This document shows, piece after piece, positions 11,575-22,847 of a stretch of DNA of 64,000 bases (the stretch's first letter is position 1; every line of letters begins with the position of its first letter). The DNA comes from Agrocybe praecox (lineage: Eukaryota; Basidiomycota; Agaricomycetes; Agaricales; Agrocybaceae): positions 3,844,001 through 3,908,000 of the forward strand of contig OZ024842.1 in NCBI GenBank assembly GCA_964017145.1. The letters are read 5' to 3'. The notes under the pieces are model-generated. The model saw only the letters and a program-made list of their open reading frames with translations. It ran no database searches and had not been told where the DNA came from. The translations under genes were made by a program, and so were the position numbers.

Positions 11575-13648
11575 TTAAGGGTGCAAGAGAACTTTGGTAT
11601 ACCCGTCGACGCGGCGATCAAACTTATCGTATGCATCAGCAGCCTGATCCAACGAGAGGTTATGGGAAACTACGAAAGACGGTTTGGCTCTTCCAGCGAT
11701 AATCAAGTCGCGTAGGTAGCGGTTGTAAGACTAGTTTCGTCGTTGAATTTTCAGTCCTTGGATATTTTCATTTATAATATTTTCCTACCTTGACATTGCA
11801 CTGACCCGTCCCTAGAGTCAGCCCTTTCTCAAATAATTTGCCTTAAAATACCAGTCAAAAATGAGTTAACACAGCACACAGGGAGGAACATACCGAAAGG
11901 GAATGATATATATCCCCTGAATTTAGTTATAAGCTCGCCCAATTCCTAACAAAACATTGTTATTAAGAACTTACTTTGCTGAAGCGGTGTCAGGTGCCCC
12001 GGGATCGCTGGGAACATAGAGTCCTGGAATACCAAGTCCACCAGTCGGCCTAACCGCACGAATAAGCGCCTCCAATACCGCATTCGGCTGCTCCGTTTTC
12101 CCATCTCCAGTAGTTGCTTGATAGCCGACGGCTAGATAAGATAAAGGTACACGTCAAATTCAAATGCAGAAGAACGCGAGACAGGATAGTTACCATCGAC
12201 TCCGCGGTCGACTTCTTTCCTAAATTATGCCTTGATATTAGATTTTCATTGAGATAAGAAGAGGTATATACTCGCCCTCCTCTCAGGTCCAAAATTTGCT
12301 GAACAGCGTCACCCTTGCTGAAGTCGATAGGAATACAACCGATACTCTTCGCTTTCTCGAGTCTTTCTGGTACACGATCGACTACGTATACGTCCGATGC
12401 ACCTCGAATCACCGCAGAATATGCAGCCATTAATCCTACTGGTCCGGCACCAAATACAGCAACCGACTCTCCAGGTTTGAATCCCTGAAAATTCATAATG
12501 GGTATCGGTCTAATGTGTCAAATGTTGTGATGGTATTTACAGAGAGTTGGACACCATGCCATCCCTAAAAATACATATTGTAGAAAGTGCACACAATGAC
12601 TATACAGTCAGGGCTTACTGTTGGAAAGATGTCCGCCAGCATGGCAAAGTCCTCTTCATGTTCGGTTCCTGGTGGGAGCTTGAGGGCGTTGAAATCGGCG
12701 AACGGTACCCTGACGTATTCCTGATAATTTTCAATGTAACGCCACGCACATATTCAGTGTTTGTCGTTTCTTACAGCTTGACCCCCTGGATAAGGTCCCA
12801 TGGCTACATATCTTAAGAATAAAATCGTTATTCCATGTTCAGAATTTAAAAGAGCATCGCCCCAGACTTACCCATAAGCACTATTTTGTAGACCGTTGAC
12901 GTCAGTTCATAGTCCTATTACTTGAGTAGCAGCGCCCACCCGCCAGCCTACGACATCAACTCATCAACGTCTGCTTCAGCAACCAATCATTGATAGTTCT
13001 ACTCACAAATCCAGGGTTAACGTGCGTGCAGAAAGCTGATTTCCCTTCTTCGCAGTTGAGGCAGCGACCGCAGGCGACGTTGAAGGGCATTACAACGCGA
13101 TCTCCCTTCTTCAACAACTGGCAATAGTAATGTGGAATATCGGTTTAAGTATTATTCTTTCTTGCGAATAAGGTGGTGCGCAAAGCTACTGACCGTAACA
13201 CCAGGTCCGACCTCCTGCAAACAGTTTAAACGGTGTCTGTCAACTTCAGAGGTCTCAGGTGGCCAAATGAAGAACGTACATCAACCAAGCCCATACTGAA
13301 TATAGCGGTTGAATGTCAAGTTTATTTCTCCAAATTTGGGGTAAGCAGGTCCTTACTTTTCATGACCAAAAACTATCCCTGCTTGAGCGGCAGTCCTCCC
13401 TTCGTACATGTGGAGATCGCTGACGTTTCAACAGTTATTTTAACGCAAGGCTTTTTACGATCACTAGCGTCATGTACCTTCCACAGATGCATGTAGTCGT
13501 TACTGCCCCCAATATCAGAAAAAAAGCGCAGGACCATAAAATAGCCGTACTGACTTTTGACAATGATGTCATCTGGATGTAGTATCGTAGGTTTCTCCAC
13601 TTCACGTACGGTAACGCTGAAGGGTTTGTCGTAGACTACAGCACGCAT
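11575..13648 (-). CDS. Zinc-dependent formaldehyde dehydrogenase-like MDR alcohol dehydrogenase, 17 exons
   Basis: The product resembles the glutathione-independent formaldehyde dehydrogenase branch of the zinc MDR family. Exons (minus order) are 13555-13648, 13478-13502, 13357-13419, 13280-13295, 13194-13214, 13007-13117, 12940-12947, 12872-12880, 12775-12811, 12619-12720, 12541-12564, 12276-12484, 12194-12219, 11975-12131, 11894-11916, 11789-11841 and 11575-11730. They sum to 1,134 nt, or 377 residues plus stop. Splicing restores the catalytic-zinc site CICGSDLHMYEGR and GHE, the structural-zinc lobe CGRCLNCEEGKSAFC, the NAD-binding VFGAGPVGLMAAY, and a C-terminal RDLIIAGRAKPS. Exons of 8 and 9 nt encode AGG/AYG in AGGAYGYVAMGPYPGG. 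The intron 12201-12280 region (12220-12275) needs a GC donor. A TATA-like site lies at 13714-13721. Cytosolic NAD-linked aldehyde or alcohol oxidation is likely; the substrate is inferred from family only. Confidence 0.88.
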
Positions 13649-14284
13649 TGTGTGTATAGGTGTGGTTGGTTGGAGTTATCTGGGGCTCGTATCCTGGGTG
13701 TAAAAAGCGTTAATTATATAAGGACTTCAGAAGGACCTTCCCAGGAGAAACCAATAAAGATCGCAGCCTGTCAGGATAATTTGACATGGTGTTGTAAGCG
13801 GACGATGGAAATCCAGTCAGATGCGTCAGATGAGCAATATAAAGAAGAGGTCGTGGGATGTTTGCGCATTCTCAACGGCGTAGATGATCGAGTTTGTCAG
13901 GTTTGAATCCATAGTTGTCTGTTAATTGGTCGCTAATTTGTTTAAGCTGTAGGTCAACATGGAGTAAAGACTTTAGACCACAAGGTGCGTGAGTTTTAGT
14001 TAATTCTATTGGACTGTATTTTTACTCTACCAGCCATAGGATACTCTGAGCTGCCTGAAGTCGCAGAAAATTATGTCTCGCCATAACAGCCATCAGAGTA
14101 TTAGACGACTATGACCCAATTACCGTATGAATGAAAAGATTTTCATTGAAGGTGTACGTTGCGTGCGTTTTTATGATCCAATACCGAAATGAACGACAAG
14201 AAAAATATCTGTGGCTGTGTCGCGACGATATCAGAAGTTGTATATAGGCGATTTCCGTTCTTCATCTGGTTTATTTGTAAAATT
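13649..14284. other. Intergenic region
   Basis: No supported gene. The minus-strand TATA-like TATATAAT (14-21 of the 13700s, i.e. 13714-13721) lies about 65 bp upstream of the dehydrogenase ATG. The rest should hold that promoter and the 3' region of the F-box gene, which reads in the same direction. Confidence 0.5.
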
Positions 14285-16519
14285 TCATTCCATCTCACAT
14301 GAAGATAGATGGCCAGGAGTGATACGGCCGGTCGAGATCGGACAAACAAACCCCAAGAACCAGTTTTGAGGGCGGAAGGCGGAATCGCGTCGCTGAAAAT
14401 TGCGTGAGAAATGGACTAATACTTTTTCCAATAATAAGAGGTGCGTACGACTGGACTGAGATAGATATACGAATGTCCTCGTGTCACTTTTGACCCATCT
14501 GATGCTCTCTAGATCGGCTTGAAAGATAGATCCCCAGTCTTCTAAAATCATTCGAGCGTGTAGGGCAGGATCATGTGCCAATGGGGGGTGCTGCGAGAGT
14601 TGATATAAGGTCTCATAAATTCCTGAAGCCTACAGAAGTTATATCCAAGTTCGGCGTCCGCTTATTAAAGGTGGAGGACTTACTACGATATCTTGAATTC
14701 TATTGACATTGACATCCTTGACCAGGGAAAGGATGTCTGATGCCGCTTTTCCATGCACAAAATAACTACTAGTACTAGCCATGTATTCTTCCAGGCATTG
14801 TTTTAATTCGGCGAGCCTGCGCCCATCTTCTGAAATTGTCGTCCAGTTGTGTAATTGGCGGACGTTCTTAATAGAATTTACACCGTAATTGAAGTGCACG
14901 TAAACCGCGAGCATACGGCGAGGGTCTCTTCCCCCTTCATAGATTTCTCCAGGGTCACAACGAGATACAGCAAGTCTATCGATATGATGAATGATCTGAG
15001 GTCCCGAATCGTCGTACTCGTCATCGAATTCACATATTTCCAAAGAAGGGGCAAGTAGAGGCAGGCCACCATTGGATACAGAAAGTGCGACAATGTCTTC
15101 GAGAGGAGGAATGGTGATGTTAAGATGGGTCATGAGAGGGGTTAGTTCAAGCAAAGCAGAAAGCTCGCAAGGTTCTTGCTCCGTAGTCCTTAGATACAGT
15201 CGTCTCAAATGTGAAGGCACGCGAGATCGCTTGACCATAACCAATAGGCAAGAAAGGACATTTCCTTGGCTGGATGCCAACTCAATTTCTTCGATACTCG
15301 GTAAGGTGAGAGAGGACAAGAATTCATGATGAGAGGTTGTGAAGTGGGTTCGTATGCGTAATGATACCAGGTTGGTCAGAGAACTCGGCGCCCAGGGTAG
15401 TCCACCCTGACATAGCCGTAATATCGACAAGCGCCTCAAAGTTGCCACAGATGCGATAGGATGTCTAGCTTGGTTATCATGTCCTGATTCCTGCCAATAG
15501 TCGACAACACCAGTTTGTGGAAGAGTAAATTCGCACATAATAGAACCACAGAGACCGACTTTGCGAAGTTTTGGTGCGCTTTCGAAGAAATCGATAGATG
15601 TATCAACCTCTGGAAGCCCTCGATCTCCAACATGGATAATCAACTCTTCCAAGGAGTCGAGTCGGGTCTTTATGGACTTTAGGATGTGGAATGACGGGAG
15701 ATATAGCTCTATCCTAACCCTTCTCCATCTCATTGAATGTGTCAACAAAAGATCGATAGCTGGATGATTCTCTTGTATCCGGGTCATGTTATAAAGATGA
15801 ATGTCAATGGGATAATCATTAGGTGTCCGCCGAAGGAGTTCTTCCATGAGTTGCAGATATTTCCGTCGTTTTGTATAAGGGTTCTCCAAGTCGACCCAAG
15901 GCAAACGACTCCACAAATGTGGCATATTCAAGGATATTGCCCTCCACATCTGAGACACTTGCGAAAGTGCCAAAGGAAGTTGATCCGTTGGGTGTGCTTC
16001 ATAGATGTATCCATTGGTAGATGGAATAGGTTCTAATGTGTAAGAAAATATGATCTCCAAGATCTCGGGGGGTTGTTTTCGCGAAGCAGACAAAATGCTC
16101 TTGAGATCGTGCATCGATTTAAGGGTTTTGTTTAGTCGTCCGCGCAAACCTTCATGACGTTGGGATTTCGCTATCTCTTCACGAAGACGAGACTCTTCCA
16201 ATTGAGCAGATACTATAAACCCCAAAACTAAGCATTTTTCTTCTTCAGTTGGAGAAAAATTGCTTTCGAGGAGATGTCGGATTGAGGAGGTGGCATTCGT
16301 GTCATTTTGAGGTCCATTTTTTGAGTGCTTGAAGCGCAGCATAGACGACACCTTTCTGAATCCTCGAACTAGTTCCGAAGTCTGTAAAAGGATTGTTATT
16401 GGAGCGCTAGATATCTTCAAAATGTTTTTTTCCTTTACCTTCGCTCGGAATATAGAGGTCCGGCGGCCATCGTTCAACGAGTCAGGTTGCATGTTCAATA
16501 AATATCTTCGTCGTCCCAT
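14285..16519 (-). CDS. F-box-like / leucine-rich-repeat protein
   Basis: The product looks like the large F-box-like family of agaricomycetes, which is thought to supply substrate receptors for SCF ubiquitin ligases. Two exons are 14684-16519 and 14285-14629, with an intron 14630-14683 (GT-AG), giving 726 residues from the first ATG. A helical segment precedes the F-box-like core LPPEILEIIFSYTLE-type signature (here QPPEILEIIFSYTLE), followed by the SQMWRAISLNMPHLWSRLPW block that is characteristic of these proteins. Irregular leucine-rich repeats follow (LRRLSILRLCQGGL, LVSLRIRTHF). The N-terminal 59 residues before the ATG at 16342 (MLRFKHSKNG) are atypical, so 16342 is a plausible alternative start (667 residues). 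No substrate can be inferred. Confidence 0.78.
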
Positions 16520-16649
16520 TTACTGTCAATAGTCACATTGGGTGATCCAATTGTGCTTGTCAACAGTTGCCACGCCAGCATAACGTTAAGAAAAAACACT
16601 GTAGATAGATATCATTCCGAAACGATTTGAAACCTTGGATAACTGTCAT

Positions 16650-16817
16650 TTTGTAGACAGTACGGTGGTGATTTGTCATTGTCTATTACTTATCGCTGCA
16701 TTGTTTGGCTTCCTAATATTAAGCGGACATAAATCGGACTGTAAAATTACCTGGAGATGCTTGCGGCTGCTCTCGGCACATAGCGGAATTTGACAGGTAA
16801 CGGCTGGTCACGAGCCT
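16650..16817. repeat. Interspersed inverted-repeat element, copy A
   Basis: The right end GGTAACGGCTGGTCACGAGC (within 16796-16817) is the reverse complement of a sequence at 57077-57098. The stretch 16750-16817 matches the reverse complement of 57077-57150 with few differences, including GCGGCTGCTCTCGGCAC. The left part (ACGGTGGTGATTTGTCAT at about 16662, and AATCGGACT at about 16733) matches the reverse complement of 58560-58730. It lies between the F-box gene and CC-1. No coding capacity is seen, so a MITE-like non-autonomous element is likely. Confidence 0.65.
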
Positions 16818-16897
16818 ACCCTTTTTTTCTTCTCTTTCTTAGCCCACTGCCCAGCCCCTCGACGACTCAAAACATATGTTATGACTGATAGAACGGA

Positions 16898-18512
16898 CTA
16901 GTTACCCAAGACAAAAGACAAAGCCACTTTGCTCTTCACCAAGATGTCTCTCTTCATTTCAGGCCTCATCACCGTCTTCTGAAGACCAAGTCCGACAGCC
17001 AGAAGGACTTTTTCTCCATTGCTTGACCCCGCATACATATCCTTGGAATATTCATTTTCCATGATCACATCAGAGAATTTTTCCTGACTGGCCTTGAAGA
17101 CCTCGAGTTCCGCAGTTATGATATCCTCTTTTATCGCGCGTTTGAGCTGCACCTGCAGCTTTTCAATCCCAGATATCATGGTGCGCATGTTTGAAACGTG
17201 CGCTTCTGCTCCGGTCGGTGACCAACCGCACAGACATAGGAGGGCCAGCATCATGTCCAGCAGAAGAGTTGCATTTGGTGCGGATTGGGGATCGCGGAGT
17301 TGTGCGTGTGTTATTGATCTCCACCGTCCTGTAACTGACTGGATTTCTATTGCACAACTCAGTCCGAGAGTACCCTCGTAAAATCGATCAACATACCGGA
17401 CATCCTTATCTTATTGTAGAGCTTTTGGAGCTCTGCTTCCGCTTGGCCGGAAGTAAAGTATCGTAGCCTATATTCACACCACCCTGCGATGACGCCTTGC
17501 AAGGCCAGTTGAAGAGGTAATGGATCTGCTTGAACTTCGTCGATCTTGTTTTGGAGATGTAGCAAGAGCTCGGAACCGATTTGACTGGCCGCTGTCCTCA
17601 GCGCCCCTTTGTATTTCTCGATATCTTTCTTCTGCTGTTCGGCGGTGGCCCTTGAAGATGTATCTTCGAGTAGCTCGGAAACAAAGGCCGCCGTCTGAAA
17701 TATCTCCGCATTCAAGGTTTCTATCATCTTGATGATTTCAGCACCCGAATAAAGGTCGGCGGTAGTTATGAAGGTCTCCACGCCTTTCAAGTCATCGGTT
17801 CGTTCTTCCAGAAGTTTGACCATTTGGTTGCTCTTCTCTTCAGCGCCTTTCAGCTTGTCGTTGAGCGTGTGAATCTCCTGCTGCTGTTTCCAGCTTCTTT
17901 CCTCCAGCGAGGACACCTTTTGTTCACGAGATAAGAGCTCGCTGCGCAGAGCATTATATTGGACGATGATATCCTCGCGATCTTTTTCGTGAGATTTGAT
18001 AGTCTTCGTCATGGCCGATATCTTTTGAAAGGCATCGGTCAGGTCTCTTTGGAGAAGTCGTCGTTTTTCTTTCTCTTGTTCCAAATCGTTTGTTAGTTCC
18101 TGGATCTCGTCTTTGGCTCTCTTTCGACTGTGCCGCTCGTGGACAATAAATTGACTCCGCTCAGAGTCCAAAGTTTTGCTAGATACCGATGGTCAAATAA
18201 CTTTCATGCACAGATGAATAACTTTAGTTGCCTTTTTTTTCCTTTCAAAACTGGATCCGATTTCAACCTTGATGAGCCCGACTCTTTCCTGGGAACTTGA
18301 ACATCTGCAGGAGGTGCGATGTATGAACCCAGATGTCTGGCATCTTCATTGTCGACGTATGGCTGGTGAATCTCTCCGTTGCGGTCTGACGAGGTAGCGG
18401 GCATGAAAAAATTCACGACGGAGTTCAACGCACGAACGGCCATGGGTGGTGAATTGCAGCGTACTGGGTTACTTCGTTTTTTATATGTCAGGTGTTTGGC
18501 TTGTGCGGCCAT
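16898..18512 (-). CDS. Coiled-coil protein CC-1 of an unrecognised agaric family
   Basis: I do not recognise a named family. Three exons, 18223-18512, 17397-18178 and 16898-17334, total 502 residues plus stop, with introns 18179-18222 and 17335-17396. A low-complexity N-terminus is followed by a long coiled coil (from about KTLDSERSQF through VKLLEERTDDL). A conserved block then begins with YSGAEIIKMIETLNAEIFQT and continues through LQLALQGVIAGWCEY. After the second intron comes VTGRWRSITHAQLR and a C-terminal helical region ending in LGLQK...ILVKSKVAL. The same order and the same phase-1 intron occur in CC-2 (47609) and CC-3 (50564). The gene is head-to-head with Hsp70L-1 with 137 bp between ATGs. 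ATG 18443 (MAVRALNSVV) is an alternative start. A scaffold or partner role for the Hsp70-like protein is inference. Confidence 0.75.
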
Positions 18513-18649
18513 TGTACATGCTCTACCAGCGTGTCAGGCGCATGGTTTTTGTGCCCCCCTTCAGTTATTTAAACTTGAAAGCACTAAATACCATCTTTCT
18601 TCGGTACTACCATCACCACTGCGATCTCTCCCTCGCAGATTTTCATAAA
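18513..18649. promoter_or_regulatory. Compact bidirectional promoter of CC-1 and Hsp70L-1
   Basis: Only 137 bp separate the divergent start codons. The stretch contains an AT-rich TTATTTAAACTTG at about 18565-18577 that could serve either direction. I find no clear array of heat-shock elements (alternating GAA/TTC at 5-bp spacing). Confidence 0.5.
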
Positions 18650-21220
18650 ATGTCTAGCCCTAGTAGGCCACCGTACAGTGGCTCTCATCGTAAACTCGTT
18701 CTTGCCTTTGATGTCGGCACGACATTTAGTGGCATTTCATACAGGTTTGTTATATGCTCAGTGGATGTCCTCTGTGCAGCTGTTGACGTTAATTCTTCTT
18801 TGCCCTCCTCAGCATCCTCGATCCAGGCCAAGTGCCGGATATTCGCGGCGTAACGAGGTGAAAGTTGCTTCTTGCTTTGCGATTTTCGTCTGCTCATCCT
18901 TGCTTAACGCCAAGATATCCTGCCCAAGAGCATGTCGGTGGCGATTCGAAAATCCCAACCATCATTTACTACGATGCGCAGGGCACTGTGCGAGCTGTTG
19001 GGGCAGAAGCAATGCGTGATGGCATTGAAGAACGGGCCGAAGACGAAGAATGGATAAAGGCCGAATGGCAAGTCCCTTGTCTCTTTCACAATATCACAAT
19101 CGTGATCACCATGCTAACTTTGGCTCAAGGTTCAAGCTTCATCTCCGGCCCAAGAACAGTTTAGCTGGCCACGTCAACGAGACCATTCCACCGCTACCAA
19201 CAGGGAAGACAGCCATCAATATATTCTCAGATTTCTTATGCTACCTGCATCAATGCGCCAAAACATACATCGAAGAAACCCATGCCAATGGTCCTGCTCT
19301 TTGGAAGGGTCTTGAGGCTGAGACTTATTTCGTTCTTACTCACCCCAACGGCTGGGAAGGACCACAGCAAAGCCTCATGCGTAGAGCGGCTGTTGCAGCC
19401 GGATTAATACCAGATACTCTGAAGGGCCAGGCTCGTCTTTCTTTCGTCACAGAAGGTGAAGCCAGCCTGCACTTTTGTATTCAGAGTGGCTTAACTAGCG
19501 AGGCCATGAAAGTAGGTTTAAGTTCGATGTTGTCTTTTGAACATAACTTCATTGGTTTCTGACGGCCTTTTTCAGAGTGGGAAAGGCATCATGATTGTAG
19601 ATGCAGGAGGAGGTACTATCGATATCAGTACCTACAAGCAAACTTCAACGACCGCGAAGTCCTTTGAAGAAATCGCTGCTCCTCAATGTATGTTGTCTTA
19701 CTACCGAGGACATCCATTGTTGTTCATCACAAAACGAAAGGTCATTTCCAGGGCTCTATCTTTGTCACAAGGAAGGCTGAAGAATTCCTCCAAAGTAAGT
19801 AGTCAACGTTGTAAACACGTGTGGAATCTTGTAAATTATTTCTTCTGACACGCTTACGTCGATTAAGCATTGTTGCAAGGTTCTCGCTTCGTCGCAGACG
19901 TCCCAGATATCAAAAAGTGCTTCGATAAAACCACCAAGTTGCGGTTCCGCAGAGAAGAAGAAGCGCAATACATCAAATTTGGGACTTTAAAAGACAGAGA
20001 TCTTAAACTGAATATTCGTTCCGGACAACTCAAATTGCAGGGGTACGTGTACGCTGTCTGGGATCCATTTTTCGTCCTAATTGTTCTTAGGTCCGATGTC
20101 GCCTCTTTCTTCGAACCTTCAGTCTCTTGTATCGTAAGATCGATCGAACAACAGCGCTGTGCCTCTAAAACGCCAATCGAGGTAAGCAAACATGAGAATG
20201 TCATTTCAACATAAGGACAACTTGTTCACCGCCCTTTTTTAAAGTCTGTCTTCCTCGTTGGTGGATTTGCGGCCAGTGACTGGCTTTTTACCAAGATCAA
20301 AGAAGCCTTTTCGGACAAAGGTCTGGCGGTAAGCCGGCCTGACAGTCATGTGTATGTTCAAAATTCTCTTCATTTACGCAATTTTGCTAACGACTTCAAT
20401 TGTTGAAAAGCAACAAAGCTGTAGCAGATGGCGCAGTATCGTTTTATATCGACCATTTTGTAGGCGCACGGGTTTCTAAAGTCGCCTATGGAATTGACGT
20501 TCGAATAACATATGAGCCTTTCAACCCCGAGCATTTCGTACGAAAGCACTCTGTATACCAGGACGTCGATGGTCAAAATACGATTCCGGGTCTTTTCAGC
20601 GTTATCCTACCGAAGGTATTATGGCTTAGATCTGTGATTTTGTTTAGTCTGATGCTCATACACATGTCCTTCATTTTCAAGGATACAAAAGTCTCTGAGA
20701 CTGAAGTGTTCAGGAGTAGTTACTATCGCACTGCCTTAGCGTCAAGCGATCCAGATTTGAGGTCAATCAGTGTTCCCATTAGATGCTACAGGGGAACTCA
20801 GCAAACGAAATCAACTTTCTTTTTGGATTCCGACCCGAGTAAATCGATTCGATTAATTTTTTCAAGATTGACTTCGAAATTTATCTTTTCATAGATATGT
20901 TTTCAACCTTGTGTCATGTTCGAGGAAATACTTCGCAGCTATATATCTCTCCAAGAGCATCCAACAACGGGAAAGCCCCCCATTACCGAGTGGATTTCGA
21001 TGTTATCTTAAGTTTGGGCCTTACGGAGCTTACAGCGCAGATCGCTTGGAAGGAAAATGTACGTTTTACTATCTGTCAGAGTTAGCATAAAAACTCATTG
21101 ACGACCCTCTTCATTCTCTAGGGTATCGAAAAAAGGTAAGTTCTATATGATAACATTGCAATACAAGCTAATGCCAAAAGTAGAAGTCCCGCCGAAATTG
21201 TGTACGATGTGGTCGACTAA
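18650..21220 (+). CDS. HSPA12-like Hsp70 ATPase, Hsp70L-1
   Basis: This is an actin-fold Hsp70-related ATPase like the divergent HSPA12 group. Fourteen exons (18650-18744, 18813-18857, 18915-19067, 19130-19511, 19576-19687, 19741-19794, 19868-20042, 20091-20181, 20245-20351, 20411-20615, 20682-20838, 20895-21058, 21122-21135, 21181-21220) total 597 residues plus stop. Visible motifs are phosphate-1 LAFDVGTTFSGISYS, phosphate-2 IMIVDAGGGTIDIS and the adenosine-side FLVGGFAASDWLF. The C-terminal third (ISPRASNNGKAPHYRVDFDV, LGLTELTAQIAWKEN) is not a canonical Hsp70 substrate-binding domain, and no EEVD tail is present. The third intron (19068-19129) starts GCAAGT, where the two paralogues have GT. 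The gene is divergent to CC-1. Client or substrate is unknown. Confidence 0.88.
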
Positions 21221-21424
21221 ATTCGCTCGTGCGTATCTTGAAATCTTCCCGATTCACCGGTTTGCGAATAGTTGCCCGCGTGGTCTTGCTTGTAACCCTT
21301 CAATAATATATAGTATGCCTGGATGCTGGGCGTCCCTCAATGACCCTTCATTATTGTGAATCAGCGCAGAGCCTATGTCTTCGGCATAATCAATGAATTG
21401 ATTTCCTCCTGCTTTCTATTTACC

Positions 21425-22847
21425 CTAAGCGGTGCCTCCTAAACTCCTGTGGCTTTCTCGAGGTATTCTATTCGGGCTTAAGTTAAGGAGTATTACACTA
21501 GAGGGCAGAGACAAACCTCGGGTCAATTCAAAAGCAGCGAAAGTACTCGCTGCTGCAGGTATACTAAAGATTGAAAAATGTCAATTTATAATCAATGGGT
21601 CACAACGCTATCCCACCTTCGGAGTACTGTAAGGCATAGGTTTGAGTGAAGAATTCTCGGTCGCATAAAAATGACGAGGAACTCACAAGATGGAGAAAGT
21701 CCACGAAATAGCCCAACACTATTTATTCTCAAAGTTAGTCAACAAAAACCATTGGGCGATGAAACACTAACAATCCGGATTCTTGCACGATCGTCTTCAA
21801 TTCATGGGCAATATATTGCACAGGAGTTCCTGAGGGGGGAGTAGAACGTAGTTGAATACGCGACTTCACAACATCAAGAGGGTAGCAGGAAAGCCAATAG
21901 GCAATCTAATGGTGGAGATAGATAAGTACGACACAGTAACGTGTGAGCGCGCAAGACCTACCCCTCCAGTGGATCCGCTAGCAAGAAGAGCCCACACCGG
22001 AAGCTCGGTACCGTATTTTTTTGTAAATTGACGTTTTGAGAATTCGAACGCTGTGTAAAATCTGCCGTCTAGAAGTCAGCATTATTGGATACTGAATGAC
22101 CATCGCTTTGTTACCACCTACCCAGCGTAAGCAGGAATTTCACGAGCTACCGTAACCTAGCTCGCAGTCAAACACGGATATCACGAAGTTTACGGGTGAA
22201 CTTACCCAGTAACCTCTCATAATGCCCTTTCTGAGCCCCCAATCTTTCCACATCTCGCTTACGACAGCTGATAGTTTCTTATCCGTTGCTGCTCCGTATT
22301 GACCTTGCATCCGCACTTTGAACATCTCCACTGGACTGGCTAGAATGGCATTGGCTGCTCCGGCCATAGCGCCTGCACCTGCTATTTCTTTCAAAGAGAG
22401 TTGTGGGAATGGTGAAATAATGCGTTTCGAAATTCCGTAAGATGCGAACAGGAGAGAGTTTACGCCTGCAATTCCAAGTAGTGGACTAGCCATCCCTAAT
22501 TATTAGGTCAATAACAGCTTTACTAAGTCAAACATAAAGCTCAACACCTTTGTATAGTGCAAAAAATCCTTCGTTGCGTAGCGTCTGCTTCAATATGTCC
22601 ATAGGCCCTTTCTAAAGTAACATGTTGAGGTCCACGGTAATCCAGAGTGCTCTGCCTACTTACAAACATGCCTTCTACTCCCTCCTGTTAGCTTCATTTC
22701 TGAAAACACAAACAGTTTATACGAACTTGGGGCGATTTGTGCACGGGTCTTGATGGTATCCAAAGGTTGTCCGACCAAGACCTGAGCTGCACCACCGACA
22801 CTTCCTGCGAGCAGTTCATTGATTGTTTCTTGTGTTCCGCGCTTCAT
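21425..22847 (-). CDS. Mitochondrial carrier family (SLC25-type) transporter
   Basis: This is an inner-membrane mitochondrial carrier. Exons (minus order) are 22727-22847, 22664-22671, 22548-22611, 22206-22495, 22122-22156, 21962-22061, 21772-21905, 21687-21718, 21617-21626 and 21425-21563. They total 310 residues plus stop, the usual family size. Three carrier repeats are seen: QPLDTIKTRAQ, SPVEMFKVRMQ and YPLDVVKSRIQ, the PxD/ExxK/R signatures of each odd-numbered helix. The ends of the repeats are GFFALYKGM, RGYWVTVAREIPAY and VGLFRGLSPSLLRSIPAAAS. Exons of 8 nt (Ser-Met-Phe) and 10 nt (Leu-Leu-Arg) are required to keep frame and motif. The sequence resembles the acylcarnitine/ornithine/Ymc-like branch, but the substrate cannot be fixed from this reading. 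Confidence 0.87.

Noticed and set aside
11947..11974. 28-bp intron option in the dehydrogenase gene (acceptor TTAG at about 11947)
   Set aside because: It gives a non-matching frame; the longer intron 11917-11974 restores AKGYISFPFGKLFEKGLTLG in frame.
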